64,000 bases of DNA from Chitinophagales bacterium (GCA_013299105.1 JAAFJY010000026.1:52986-116985); one strand, 5' to 3'; positions 52,101 to 59,130 are shown, numbered from the stretch's first letter. Notes: a model not told the origin generated them from the letters alone. Translations and numbers: made by a program.

Positions 52101-52531
52101 TCGGGGACGGGCTGCTTACAACTGATGACGAGCGAATCAGGGATGCTGCGGGTAAAAGTTGGTGCCTTGGCATCGGTGACAACAAACAAATAAGTTTTGT
52201 TAGAAAGCACCGTTCCGCCGGGGTTTTTCACCTGAAAATTGAGTTTGAGCGTGTCCCGGCAAGGGCCTTGGAAGGTATAACTCGTAGGTGGTGTAGGCGA
52301 AATGGTAACGGTATTTCCAGCTTGCTGCGCAGGCAATACGATCAACAATTGCAAAGTGTTGAACCAGGTACCATAGGCCGTATCAGCGTGCTCACAGGAT
52401 ACACGGGTAGTATCATCGACCTGTAATTTTACGGGCTGAAAAGCAGGAATGCTACTTGTGGAAGGTATGGTCTTTCCCCAAGTAATTGCACAGCAAAAAA
52501 CCGCAAGCAGGGTAAGTATAGTTTTTCTCAT
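46157..52531 (-). CDS. Giant T9SS-secreted adhesin with type-B (gliding) C-terminal sorting domain
   Basis: A 2124-residue protein with a signal peptide (MRKTILTLLAVFCCAITWG). Residues about 110-920 carry HYR-like repeats marked by SDNC and D.CGN (for example RPQISDNCDDNPR, TATDVCGNSR, RLADSCGNVR). Residues about 930-1700 carry roughly nine Ig/PKD-like repeats with Y.W.GPNGF motifs, then three FAGxD...C repeats (FAGPDFSPC, FAGDDILAC, FAGRDQNIC). A Tandem-95-like module NVLLNDTVP...GQDKFVYQLC follows. The type-B sorting domain is IPNVITPNGDQVNDLF, VIIFNRWGDEVF, NTWNGTYNGQDLPPDTYYY. It is a cell-surface adhesin related in design to SprB, needing T9SS and PorP/SprF. The many cysteine pairs suggest disulphides. 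Confidence 0.9.
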   Translation of the reverse strand: MRKTILTLLAVFCCAITWGKTIPSTSSIPAFQPVKLQVDDTTRVSCEHADTAYGTWFNTLQLLIVLPAQQAGNTVTISPTPPTSYTFQGPCRDTLKLNFQVKNPGGTVLSNKTYLFVVTDAKAPTFTRSIPDSLVISCKQPVPDTSTVKVRDNCQLGQVIFNEVIEGSGNCPYKRKYIRTWRAFDACGNESRLRQVIIINDDEGPNFTSFPANRTIACTRSTSADSLGRPQISDNCDDNPRLSFSDTKVFAPGSNCRHTYELRRLWTATDVCGNSRAQLQTIQVVDNQLPSFTPPKDTIIDCEFGENPQFSGSPTNLSDNCTQIGPNNLTYTDVLVSGNCDNNYSVQRTWRLADSCGNVRTHLQRIQVRDIKRPVISRESSDLTLTCQTGLDAQTAFNDWLNSRGGALASDNCTTPASALQWVLQDANTGAAVTFPTLTCRQRPGILMERRVRFIVVDECNNRDTSIATFRVIDNQKPRISNCPRDTTLAAEASTCSANFQLRPPSVEETCSLVGTSIVWSYRINDAAPVNVPVFAPIVVNLPAGNNRIQYIVRDCGNNADTCTFRVNIQDRIPPEITCPPDVQLTLAPGACTVPYTLPRPAAASDNCRILGSYRRTLPLDSAGAYLTYSFNAALNAYIANGKTYRFDGIASNATSQARVIINYQGDFNSPNAFLEVFGENGLFLGASNVGGADCGTPGQFFVDIRQDSFNRWAADGQLNLRIAPRRISTPSGQPGEGVNPCNPAAITADGQTDKQGWIYAELSYRSVVPTYYATGATPLPLASFPIPPDSLRVNFNPGETKVFYIIKDEAGNADTCSYKITIRDTELPVARCQATTLFINPSGVEPQVIEASAIDAGSTDNCSIASLTLSPNTFTCAQIGTTQNLTLTVTDRAGNVARCSTLVRLDALAPRPSSRSGRCGNDTLFLFANPPVANGGMVFTYRWTGPNGFVSTNQNPVIPRVGSRNAGSYSVEITGITGCKSLGIVEISIEDLPVTPALQVKENVCVNEAMVLTSTVSPPGNGIVYRWYRGNAPSGTLLGQSNVPSFSVNPPHTEGQASFYLTIESNGCVSQASAPRQVSFIAKPQAIPRAASYSLCEGSSLALGTDVSGTGTAYQWTGPNGFNSTSQNPPVIASATMANAGVYSLVIARFGCASDQALIPVNVVPKPARPEITYSGPTCEGGKVTLRTNAQSTRFTWVSPSLEEFKTTTGSFDLNNVGAAQRGNWRVYLSNQDCNSELSAAVNVVINEVPKPRASASPNNVCEGSKLELRVSPLIANATYQWRGPEGYTAVGSTASIDRALQTNAGVYQIRVTTPEGCVGLDSVRVEVIKSLRIVEINSDAPKCLSGPTDIKLTAAVFPADDGSYRYNWTGPNGFSSNARQAVIPNGTQASSGNYKLVVSTPNGCASEEKTLALSVADGPRTPSTPRLSDNTPQPICETTALSLCTDPYQGNNLVYNWVTPKSGIVTTTTPCLNLSALQAADAGNYAVFVSIDGCNSLRSGEVAIQVNSKPKIEASTGGPACQGAPIELRATFIAGATYAWSGPSFTSSLANPVITEADSLRHAGLYSVIATLNGCRSETATTRVEILPSPKRPSLRANTPFCIGGTEPILRLSLNAGSSTPGATYAWSGPNGVIGSGTTTDFDITEFTGLDNGNYPFTVRAQLGTCISTASDPFVVQMNRVPSDKAFAGPDFSPCQNQTINLVGQAPSIGVGFWTQIAGDTTGVRIISPGLASTPVRGLKGDSTYTFRWTLSNGICRDYSTDNIVIKVNKPDTAFAGDDILACFSREIKLKAQAAPQGRWVQSEVQSLLGVLILDPSSPESGVTGMQPGNLYSFIWTVPAGGCGNAIDEVFVIVSDPGPFAGRDQNICNNEALTQLQADKPSEGSKGRWKSLTSGVSIVNPADHATQVRNLRGGANTFVWEVDEGVCGVDSRDTVVINFKKSPKAVKDSVSGRFGAPIPINVLLNDTVPANTRVTLVQQPFNGRLSVTGSGLFTFQPNVNFIGQDKFVYQLCSDGCECSVAEVKVQVGQDADCEIPNVITPNGDQVNDLFTIPCLLDLNKFPQSQVIIFNRWGDEVFRSARPYRNTWNGTYNGQDLPPDTYYYLVDYGQGKGPSSGFIVIQR

Positions 52532-52682
52532 AAATGTCTGGCCATTTAGGGGCGTGGAAAGGACTCAGATCCGCTTTGACATTGGATCAACAGGCATTCG
52601 AAGGGCCGGAAACAAGCACGAATTGAAGAAAGGCACGTGGTTCATGGAATGTAATCGGTTTTTGTAATCTTGGAAAAACGAC

Positions 52683-52713
52683 ACCAAGCCTTCTGTTTGA
52701 GCGAAGGCTTGGT
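52683..52713 (-). terminator. Terminator downstream of gltX
   Basis: ACCAAGCCTTC and GAAGGCTTGGT form a perfect 11-bp stem with a 9-nt loop, followed on the minus strand by GTCGTTTTTCC. It lies between gltX and the adhesin gene, both on the minus strand. No promoter was assigned in the rest of the 52532-52823 gap. Confidence 0.8.
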
Positions 52714-52823
52714 ATGGTCAGGGCAAGTTACTTATTTTTAAATAACTCAAGGGCAATGGCTTGTGCTTTATTGCGCAAAAAGCTGACAAGAAGTCATTTG
52801 TACAGCCATACTTATCTGTGCTT

Positions 52824-54344
52824 TTAGCCCAGGAGCTGGTCGAACAAGTCAAAAGAACGCAGCAAGCGACGGCGGGTCTCAGTTTTGCCCCAAAGCGCCA
52901 TCAGGTCGAAAACCGCCGGGCCTTTCATGGTGCCCGTCAGTCCAACCCGCAGGATGGGCAAAACGTCGCCAAACTTGAGGCCTTGTTCAGCAATGAACGC
53001 CTCGATATTGGCTTGCAGATCGCTTGCAACAAAATTTGCTACCTCGTCAATCCGGTCCAAAAGCGGCAAAAACAATGCCCTGCTTTCAGTAGTCCATTTT
53101 TTGCCAATGGTCTTATCATCGTAAACGGAAAAATCTTCAAAGAAGTACGCCCCGTTGTCCCAGAAATCGCTGAGTAGCACCACCCTTTCTTTCATCAGGC
53201 CACAAAAAGCCTGCAAGTATTCGTCGCTGGGCTGGTGGCCTTTGGCGGCAATCCAGGGTTTTACAGCAGTAGCCAGGGCTTCGTTCGAGCTGGCCATGAG
53301 GTATTGCTGGTTGAACCAACGGGCTTTTTCAAAATCAAAGCGGGCGCCAGATTTACCAATTTTTTCCAGTGAAAACGCAGCCGCCAGTTCATCTATGCTG
53401 AACATTTCCTGCTCGGTACCAGGGTTCCAGCCCAGGAAGGCGAGGAAATTAAGCATGGCTTCAGGCAAAAAACCGTATTCGCGGAAGCCTACGAAGGCAT
53501 CCTCCGGGTTGTCGCTGTTCCAAGAAATAGGGAATACCGGGATGCCCAATTTCATGCCGTCGCGCTTGCTGAGCTTACCCTGACCCGTAGGCTTGAGAAT
53601 GAGCGGCAGGTGGGCAAATTGCGGCATTTCAGCCTCCCAACCAAAAGACCGGTACAAGAGAACGTGGTGCGCCGTACTGGGTAGCCATTCTTCGCCTCGA
53701 ATCACGTGGGTGATTTTCATCAGGCGGTCATCGACCACGTTAGCCAGGTGGTAAGTAGGCATACCATCGCCTTTGAGCATTACTTTGTCGTCGAGCTCTT
53801 TGCTCTGGAAGCTTACTTCGCCGCGCACCAGGTCTTGGACCAAGATGGTTTCCTCGGCGGGCACTTTGAGGCGAATCACGTAAGGTTCGCCCGAAGCCAG
53901 GCGTTTTTCCACTTCTGCGGCGGGCAAACTCAGGCTGTTTTTGAGGCCCAAGCGGCTTTTGGCGTCGTATTTAAAGGTATCGTCGGCCTGGCGTGCGGCG
54001 TCCAACTCCTCAGGGGTATCGAAGGCGTAATAGGCATGACCGCTGGCCACCAGTTTTTGGGCGTACTCGGCATACATCGCTTTGCGGTCCGACTGGCGAT
54101 AAGGACCGTAATCGCCGCCAAAACCAGGTCCCTCGGTTGGATTCAACCCACACCAACGCAGGGCTTCCAGGATGTATTCCTCAGCTCCAGGCACATAACG
54201 GGTTTGGTCGGTGTCTTCAATCCTTAGAATGAAAGTACCACCCATTTTTTTGGCAAAAAGATAGTTGTACAAGGCAGTGCGAATGCCTCCAATGTGCAAT
54301 GCTCCAGTGGGACTGGGAGCAAATCGGGCGCGGATATGACTCAT
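52824..54344 (-). CDS. gltX: Glutamate--tRNA ligase
   Basis: A 506-residue class I aminoacyl-tRNA synthetase. The HIGH motif region is RFAPSPTGALHIGGIRTALY, the GluRS region TFILRIEDTDQTRYVPGAEEYI is present in part, and the KMSKS equivalent is GKLSKRDG near 255. It ends with an anticodon-binding helical domain. It charges tRNA-Glu (and possibly tRNA-Gln). Length is normal. The gene is read toward the adhesin gene but ends with its own terminator. Confidence 0.93.
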   Translation of the reverse strand: MSHIRARFAPSPTGALHIGGIRTALYNYLFAKKMGGTFILRIEDTDQTRYVPGAEEYILEALRWCGLNPTEGPGFGGDYGPYRQSDRKAMYAEYAQKLVASGHAYYAFDTPEELDAARQADDTFKYDAKSRLGLKNSLSLPAAEVEKRLASGEPYVIRLKVPAEETILVQDLVRGEVSFQSKELDDKVMLKGDGMPTYHLANVVDDRLMKITHVIRGEEWLPSTAHHVLLYRSFGWEAEMPQFAHLPLILKPTGQGKLSKRDGMKLGIPVFPISWNSDNPEDAFVGFREYGFLPEAMLNFLAFLGWNPGTEQEMFSIDELAAAFSLEKIGKSGARFDFEKARWFNQQYLMASSNEALATAVKPWIAAKGHQPSDEYLQAFCGLMKERVVLLSDFWDNGAYFFEDFSVYDDKTIGKKWTTESRALFLPLLDRIDEVANFVASDLQANIEAFIAEQGLKFGDVLPILRVGLTGTMKGPAVFDLMALWGKTETRRRLLRSFDLFDQLLG

Positions 54345-54863
54345 GACGTGACAAATTCGATGATTCTTTTAAGCAGGTATTAGCTTAGAAACTGGATATT
54401 ACCACTCAATTTTTCATTTTTTTTTGAAAAAAAGGGCGGATATGAACAGCCAAATGTTTCTTTTCTGCGTTGAACAATAAGTAGTTGCTTAAATCCAATT
54501 TCTTTTGGCGGCCCAAAAGTAAACATTTTGAAAGGAATGTACTTCAAAAGGTTAAAGCACAATTCTATCAAAATAAGTTCCCGATTACGTCGCTGTAAGA
54601 TTTTTGGCTTTTTAGAAACTACCCTTGTTGACATTCGGAAAAATAAATTGTAAAAAACTCAAGCGAGCCGTTTGCTGCTTTTGGAGCCAACGTCATGTTG
54701 GAAATCCGTGAAGATCAGTTTCATCCGTCTCATCTGTGTTCCGATGTGGAGCTGCGCAGCAGACCAAGTCCGCGAAGCGGGGCAAAGCCCACCATTTGAC
54801 AACTTATTTTTCTGTGGCTTGAAATAAAGATTTTTTTCCCGTGAACAACCAAAACATATCCTC
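54345..54863. other. Intergenic region with inverted Rep-F copy (54688-54795)
   Basis: Between divergent gltX and the deacetylase gene. CAACGTCATGTTGGAAATCC, then TTTCATCCGTC and CGCGAAGCGGGGCAAA, are the inverse of Rep-F at 5167. A minus-strand frame at 54380-54634 has no recognisable features and is not called. An A/T-rich near-palindrome (CATTTTTTTTTGAAAAAAAGG) lies at about 54415. Confidence 0.5.
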
Positions 54864-55517
54864 ATGTACTTGATCAAGACACCCCAATTCATCCAAAACC
54901 TTTTTCCAAACTTTACTTGGAAAATGCCTACTGAGGCGAAGCAATTGTTCCTGACTTTTGACGATGGCCCCATCCCGGAAGTAACACCCTGGGTACTCGA
55001 ACAGTTGGAGCACTTCAACGCCAAAGCCACTTTCTTTTGTGTGGGCGACAATGTGCGCAAACACCCCAGTACCCTGGAACAGGTAAGAGCCGCTGGCCAC
55101 ACCGTGGGCAACCACACCATGAACCACCTCAACGGTTGGAACACCGACAACATGAGCTACTTCCGCAACATCCGCCACTGCGCGGGGCAGTTGAAATCGG
55201 CCCTGTTTCGCCCACCTTACGGCAAAGTGACGCCCCGCCAAAGCCAGTTTTTGGTGCGCCATTACAATGTGGTGATGTGGGACGTACTCAGCGGCGACTT
55301 CGATCAAACCCTGAGCCCGGAGCAGGTACTCAAGAACGTGATCCAAAACGCTGGTCCAGGCTCCATCGTCGTTTTTCACGACAGCCTCAAGGCTTTTGAG
55401 CGCCTCAAATATGCCTTGCCCCAGGTATTGGAGTATTTCAGCCAATTGGGCTACGTCTTCAGCGCCATCGACGAAGAAGAGATGGAGCAGGGAAAACAGC
55501 TCTCTCAGCGCGCATAA
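54864..55517 (+). CDS. Polysaccharide deacetylase (NodB homology) family protein
   Basis: A 217-residue carbohydrate esterase family 4 protein. It has LFLTFDDGPIPEVTPWVLEQ (catalytic and metal-binding Asp pair), ATFFCVGDNV, AGHTVGNHTMNHL (the H..NH metal ligands), FRPPYGKV and VVMWDVLSGDFD. It removes N- or O-acetyl groups from peptidoglycan or other glycans. There is no clear signal peptide: the N-terminus (MYLIKTPQFIQNLFPNFTWK) is only weakly hydrophobic, as in other Bacteroidota members. A terminator follows at 55552. Confidence 0.87.
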   Translation: MYLIKTPQFIQNLFPNFTWKMPTEAKQLFLTFDDGPIPEVTPWVLEQLEHFNAKATFFCVGDNVRKHPSTLEQVRAAGHTVGNHTMNHLNGWNTDNMSYFRNIRHCAGQLKSALFRPPYGKVTPRQSQFLVRHYNVVMWDVLSGDFDQTLSPEQVLKNVIQNAGPGSIVVFHDSLKAFERLKYALPQVLEYFSQLGYVFSAIDEEEMEQGKQLSQRA

Positions 55518-55551
55518 AGATTTTAACTTCCATACAATGCTTTTGATAAAG

Positions 55552-55583
55552 AGCCGCTGTGTTTCATGGCGGCTTTTGTTTTT
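55552..55583 (+). terminator. Terminator downstream of the deacetylase gene
   Basis: AGCCGC and GCGGCT pair around an 11-nt loop, followed by TTTGTTTTTT. It lies 35 bp after the stop codon. Confidence 0.75.
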
Positions 55584-55608
55584 TGGGGGCTCCTAATAAT
55601 ACTGGATG

Positions 55609-55715
55609 GTATTTTTGGCAAATAGGGATATGGGGCCTTGAATTGTTGGGGGAGTTTGTTAACTTTGTGTAAAGGAAATGCTAGCGTGTTTCAAATGGCC
55701 TGACTTCACAAATAC
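55609..55715 (+). repeat. Rep-C, copy 5 (diverged), with promoter toward the DUF4268 gene
   Basis: A 107-bp element with GTATTTTTGGCAAATAGGG at the left and GACTTCACAAATAC at the right. It has TTG at 55638-55640, a 19-nt spacer and TAACTTTG at 55660-55667 on the plus strand. The DUF4268 ATG lies 81 nt after the -7 box. The interior has diverged but the promoter boxes and ends are kept. Confidence 0.6.
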
Positions 55716-55748
55716 ACAGATTCCTATCAAAAAATAAAGGACAATCAG

Positions 55749-56867
55749 ATGTATCTAATAGACAAAGAAAAAAATAGAATTTCCAAACTTAAAGAAATGA
55801 CTTTTTCCGAACTGAAATTCAGGGAACGAGAGCATTTACAAGAATGGATTGCTAACAATCCAAATTCACTTGGTGAAGAACTTCTTATCATCCAAAAAGA
55901 GTTTAGCGGCTTTAACGAAACCAATGAAAGGCTTGACTTACTTGCATTGGATAAGTTTGGAAGCCTTGTAATAATAGAGAACAAACTTGACGACTCAGGC
56001 AAAGATGTGACTTGGCAAGTAATCAAATATGCATCTTATTGCGCAAGTTTAACAAAACAAGATATTCTGAAAATTTATCAAGAATTCCTAGGAACTTCTG
56101 CAATTGCTCAAGACCGTATATCTGAGTTTTACGACAATAAGGACATTTCAGAAATTGTATTAAATCAAGGCTTAAACTCTCAAAGGCTTATACTTGTCGC
56201 CGCTAACTTTAGGAAAGAAGTTACTTCAACAGTTTTGTGGTTAATGAATTTCAAGATTAGACTTCAATGTTTTAAAGTAACCCCGTTTGCACATTGCGAA
56301 CAACTTTTCTTAAATGTAGAACAGATATTACCAACAAAAGACACAGAAGACTTTGCAATAAGTATAGCGACAAAGGCGCAAGAAGAGATTGAAGTTCAAG
56401 AGACATTAAAAAACAGACACCGGATTCGACTTAAATTTTGGGAACAATTCATCAACTCAAGTAATCAAGTCAATAACTTATTTGTAAACAATTCAGCCTC
56501 TAAAGACAATTGGATTGGAAAAGGAATCGGAATGAGTGGAGTAAACTTGAATTTCGTTGCGACAAGTAATCATTGTCGTGGTGAAATTTTTATAAATCGT
56601 GGCAACAAAGAAGAAAACAAAGAAATTTTTGACTACTTCTACTCAATGAAAGACATGATAGAAGCAGATTTTGGAGGACAGTTTGAATGGGAAAGAATGG
56701 ACGACAACATAACTTCAAGAATTAAAAAACAACTTGAAGGAGTAAGCTACTTTGAAGAAAGTGATTGGAAAAAAATGAATGAATTTCTGATTGATGTTTC
56801 AGTTAGGATGGAAAAAGCATTTAAAGATCCAATCAAAAAAATAAATAACCATTGGAAGAACAAATAA
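55749..56867 (+). CDS. DUF4268 protein with PD-(D/E)xK nuclease-like N-domain
   Basis: A 372-residue protein. The N-terminal half has the nuclease fold pattern ERLDLLALDKFGSLVIIENKLDDSGKDVTWQ (in part; D, then E-x-K in IENK), followed by QVIKYASYCASL, as in NucS/restriction-like enzymes. The C-terminal half (about 235-365; RLKFWEQFINSSN..., GIGMSGVNLNF, MIEADFGGQFEWERMDD) is the DUF4268 domain. Such proteins often occur in defence or mobile islands; the target is unknown. AT-rich, and preceded by a Rep-C promoter element. Confidence 0.75.
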   Translation: MYLIDKEKNRISKLKEMTFSELKFREREHLQEWIANNPNSLGEELLIIQKEFSGFNETNERLDLLALDKFGSLVIIENKLDDSGKDVTWQVIKYASYCASLTKQDILKIYQEFLGTSAIAQDRISEFYDNKDISEIVLNQGLNSQRLILVAANFRKEVTSTVLWLMNFKIRLQCFKVTPFAHCEQLFLNVEQILPTKDTEDFAISIATKAQEEIEVQETLKNRHRIRLKFWEQFINSSNQVNNLFVNNSASKDNWIGKGIGMSGVNLNFVATSNHCRGEIFINRGNKEENKEIFDYFYSMKDMIEADFGGQFEWERMDDNITSRIKKQLEGVSYFEESDWKKMNEFLIDVSVRMEKAFKDPIKKINNHWKNK

Positions 56868-57021
56868 ACTACGCATTGCTAAAAAAATCTATGAAAGAGA
56901 CCATTCGGCGCAGTAGAAACATCGAAGTTTGATTCCATATTCCAATATTTAGGGTGAAAATTGGCATCAATGTCTATATCCAAATCGACAGCAAAAATTT
57001 TCAAGCAAACTCCTTTAACTA

Positions 57022-57121
57022 GTATTTGTTAAAACTACAAGTACTTTAGGGCCTTGACTTGTCAGGATTTTATGGTAACTTTATAAGTAGGTTAGGTTGG
57101 AGGGTTTCAAATGCCTTAGCC
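57022..57121 (+). repeat. Rep-C, copy 6 (decayed)
   Basis: GTATTTGTTAAAACTAC, then GGCCTTGACTTGTCAGGATT and TTATGGTAACTTTATAAG, align with Rep-C copy 4. The promoter boxes are TTG (57054-57056) and TAACTTTA (57076-57083), with one -7 mismatch. The right end is degraded. It precedes the antitoxin-like frame at 57176. Confidence 0.5.
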
Positions 57122-57175
57122 ATAAAACGGCCTATTACCTGAACTTACAAGGCCCCAAAATCTCAAAAATACAAT

Positions 57176-57403
57176 CTGCAAACAATTCAAATAAAAGTAA
57201 GTGAAACCGATTTTCAAAAATATAATTTGAGCAAGGAAGAAATCAAGTTTACCGATTTGGTAGAATTGATCAGCAGAGAGTATGCACACCAAGCACTTTT
57301 GGAGTGTAATGAAATAGCTGAACAAGGTAGGCTTTCCAAGCTGACTATGGACGAGATCAATGCTGAAATCAAAGCAGTGAGAGATGCAAAAACTCATTAT
57401 TGA
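57176..57403 (+). pseudogene. Antitoxin-like small protein with CTG at the start position
   Basis: A 75-codon frame starting at CTG: LQTIQIKVSETDFQKYNLSK, then FTDLVELISREYAHQALLEC, then LSKLTMDEINAEIKAVRDAK, ending THY. The C-terminal LTMDEINAEIKAVRDAK motif is typical of small Bacteroidota/cyanobacterial antitoxins next to PIN-type toxins. No ATG or GTG precedes it in frame before a stop codon, and no toxin follows. It is either started at CTG or is inactivated. Its last 30 bases recur at 63821-63852. The rest of the 56868-57490 gap holds Rep-C copy 6. Confidence 0.5.
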
Positions 57404-57490
57404 CACTCTCCTCCCCTAACCGCTCACGGCATAGCCGATGATTTGTTCACCCGTTAGCACCTGTTTGGATCAGAAAATTGATGGGGGACA

Positions 57491-57823
57491 ATGAGTGAGT
57501 TTGTACATTTACATGAATGGTTCCAATTGCCAGATGCAACCAAAGTCAGGTTATTTTCGGAAACAAGCCGACAAATTGCTTTGCAAGATCCAACTCTTTA
57601 CCATACAATCGTAAAACATCGGAGTAAGCTTACGGCTATTTCGGGCATTGACTATACAAAACACTACCCTACAAACATCAGATTTATTCCGACTGGATGC
57701 TATCCACAAACTGTTTTCCCCATTCGCAAATTTCATCCAGTATTGGTAGTACAGATTTACCAAAATCACTTAACGAATATTCAACTCGTAACGGAACTTC
57801 ATCAAACTGTTTGCGGACTATGA
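57491..57823 (+). pseudogene. Remnant resembling an AbiEii-type nucleotidyltransferase toxin
   Basis: The first 28 residues (VHLHEWFQLPDATKVRLFSE) resemble the start of AbiEii/AbiGii toxins. The next 40 (LQDPTLYHTIVKHRSKLTAI, SGIDYTKHYPTNIRFIP) resemble their C-terminal D.LL..VV.H...F region. The catalytic nucleotidyltransferase core (GGTSLSK) that should lie between is absent, so this looks like an internal deletion. The remaining codons overlap the opposite-strand HxlR gene and are probably not genuine. Assignment rests on pattern memory only. Confidence 0.35.
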
Positions 57824-58034
57824 GGCCATCCTCTGCTAGCTCTTTTAATTGTTGAGACAAGACTTTTTTTGAAATCATAGGTACAATGGCCGCCAACTTC
57901 CCAAACCTTTTATTTCCATTAGACAAATAGAACAAAATAATTGGCTTCCAGCGACCGCCAATTTTATCTACTGCTGCGGTTAGTGGGCAATTGTATGGAT
58001 TTCCAGAATTCCTTTTTTTATGAGTGGTTACCAT
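57684..58034 (-). CDS. HxlR-family transcriptional regulator
   Basis: A 116-residue winged-helix protein from the ATG at 58034 (MVTTHKKRNSGNPYNCPLTA). The HxlR features are the cysteine before the first helix (YNCPLTAAVDKIGGRWKPII), FGKLAAIVPMISKKVLSQQLKELA (HTH) and RVEYSLSDFGKSVLPILDEI (wing and dimer helix). A longer frame to 58106 overlaps the divergent ester-cyclase start and is less likely. It is divergent from an ester cyclase/quinone oxidoreductase cluster and probably senses electrophiles or quinones for it. Confidence 0.82.
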   Translation of the reverse strand: MVTTHKKRNSGNPYNCPLTAAVDKIGGRWKPIILFYLSNGNKRFGKLAAIVPMISKKVLSQQLKELAEDGLIVRKQFDEVPLRVEYSLSDFGKSVLPILDEICEWGKQFVDSIQSE

Positions 58035-58072
58035 GTGGTAAGTAGTTTGTGATGATTTCGTAATGATACCAA

Positions 58073-58092
58073 GGTACCAATATATACCTTTG
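58073..58092 (+). promoter_or_regulatory. Promoter -7 box overlapping a TACC dyad, ester cyclase gene
   Basis: TACCTTTG at 58085-58092 is a perfect Bacteroidota -7 box. It overlaps a small dyad, GGTA...TACC (58073-58088). The ATG at 58097 lies only 5 nt beyond, so the mRNA would be nearly leaderless. The dyad is a candidate HxlR operator. Confidence 0.45.
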
Positions 58093-58096
58093 CACA

Positions 58097-58567
58097 ATGA
58101 GTACAATAAGAAAAGACCGTTATTTCCTTTTGGTTGCTATACTGCTCATAAGTTCGGCAGCTTTCGCACAGAACAAACACATAAGGAAAATCAATTTAGC
58201 TAACAAAGGACTTATGCTCAAAATTGTTGACAATCTATTCAACAAAGGCGACACTACATTGGCCGATAAATACTTTGTACCGGAGTTTGCTAAAGAAGAA
58301 AAGGCATTTACGCAACAAATTCGTACTGCTTTCCCTGATTTGATCATCACCGTAGATATTATGGTGGCTGAAAATGAAATGGTGGCAGCGAGATGGATAG
58401 CCAATGGCACTCAAAAAGGTGCGTTCCTTGGCATAAGTCCAACTAATAAAAAAGTAACATGGAAAGGTTCATGGTTTTGGACTTTTAAAAATGGAATTGT
58501 TACTGACGGCATGGGCAAAGGCTCATGGGACGCATTGGGATTAATCAAACAACTACAATCAAAATAA
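58097..58567 (+). CDS. Secreted ester cyclase/SnoaL-like protein
   Basis: A 156-residue protein with a signal peptide (YFLLVAILLISSAAFAQ). An NTF2-like fold of the ester cyclase (SnoaL) type follows: IVDNLFNKGDTTLADKYFVP, FTQQIRTAFPDLIITVDIMV, VAARWIANGTQKGAFLGISPTNKKVTWKG (in part). Family members cyclise polyketides or bind small hydrophobic ligands; the exported version has no known substrate. It is divergent from HxlR. The next gene starts 5 bp downstream. Confidence 0.8.
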   Translation: MSTIRKDRYFLLVAILLISSAAFAQNKHIRKINLANKGLMLKIVDNLFNKGDTTLADKYFVPEFAKEEKAFTQQIRTAFPDLIITVDIMVAENEMVAARWIANGTQKGAFLGISPTNKKVTWKGSWFWTFKNGIVTDGMGKGSWDALGLIKQLQSK

Positions 58568-58572
58568 TCATC

Positions 58573-59130
58573 ATGAGTAAGCTATATGCTCTAATTGGCA
58601 GGACTTCTAAAAAACCATTCATCCTCATTTTGATTGCAATGTTAATGGTATTCAACGTTTTAATGAATTTACCAGGCTTGCCAAGCAGTACACCGTCAAT
58701 GCAAAAAATTTCACCAACATTTATGCCTTTTGACTTACAGGCAAAAGGTTATAATGTTGAAAGTTTTACGACTGACTTGGATAAATTAGGAACAAGAGGC
58801 AGAAGCATCTACAAAAATTTCATGCTGTGTGACATTTTTTTCCCTGCCATCTACGCCTTCACATTTTCATCACTTATTTTTTTGGTATTCTGTAATAGAA
58901 AAAATTGGTTAAAGTGGTTGTTTCTCATTCCGCTCCTCACAGGGCTTTTGGACTACATCGAAAATATTTTTATCGCCCTATCCTTTTCAGGTTACCCCTC
59001 TTCAAGCCAATTGTATGTTTCATTGGCAAGTTTGGCTACACAGACAAAAATGTTGTTCAACGCCTTGTTGATATTATCATTGCTGTTGACACTTTTTACA
59101 TGGATGGCAACTTTATTCAAAAAGAAATAA
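58573..59130 (+). CDS. Four-TM membrane protein of unknown function
   Basis: A 185-residue protein from the ATG at 58573. Hydrophobic segments are at about 14-33 (FILILIAMLMVFNVLMNL), 85-107 (IFFPAIYAFTFSSLIFLVF), 113-135 (WLFLIPLLTGLLDYIENIFI) and 158-180 (LFNALLILSLLLTLFTWM). The motif LTGLLDYIEN recurs in related uncharacterised Bacteroidota proteins. It lies 5 bp after the ester cyclase gene, so probably in the same transcript. An attC-like left half follows its stop codon (about 59134-59165). Confidence 0.7.
   Translation: MSKLYALIGRTSKKPFILILIAMLMVFNVLMNLPGLPSSTPSMQKISPTFMPFDLQAKGYNVESFTTDLDKLGTRGRSIYKNFMLCDIFFPAIYAFTFSSLIFLVFCNRKNWLKWLFLIPLLTGLLDYIENIFIALSFSGYPSSSQLYVSLASLATQTKMLFNALLILSLLLTLFTWMATLFKKK

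Noticed and set aside
51104..52426. 440-codon plus-strand frame within the adhesin gene
   Set aside because: Antisense of HYR repeats; no recognisable features and no start signals.
54380..54634. 84-codon minus-strand frame between gltX and the deacetylase gene
   Set aside because: No motif, no ribosome-binding site evident, and AT-rich homopolymer runs explain the open frame.
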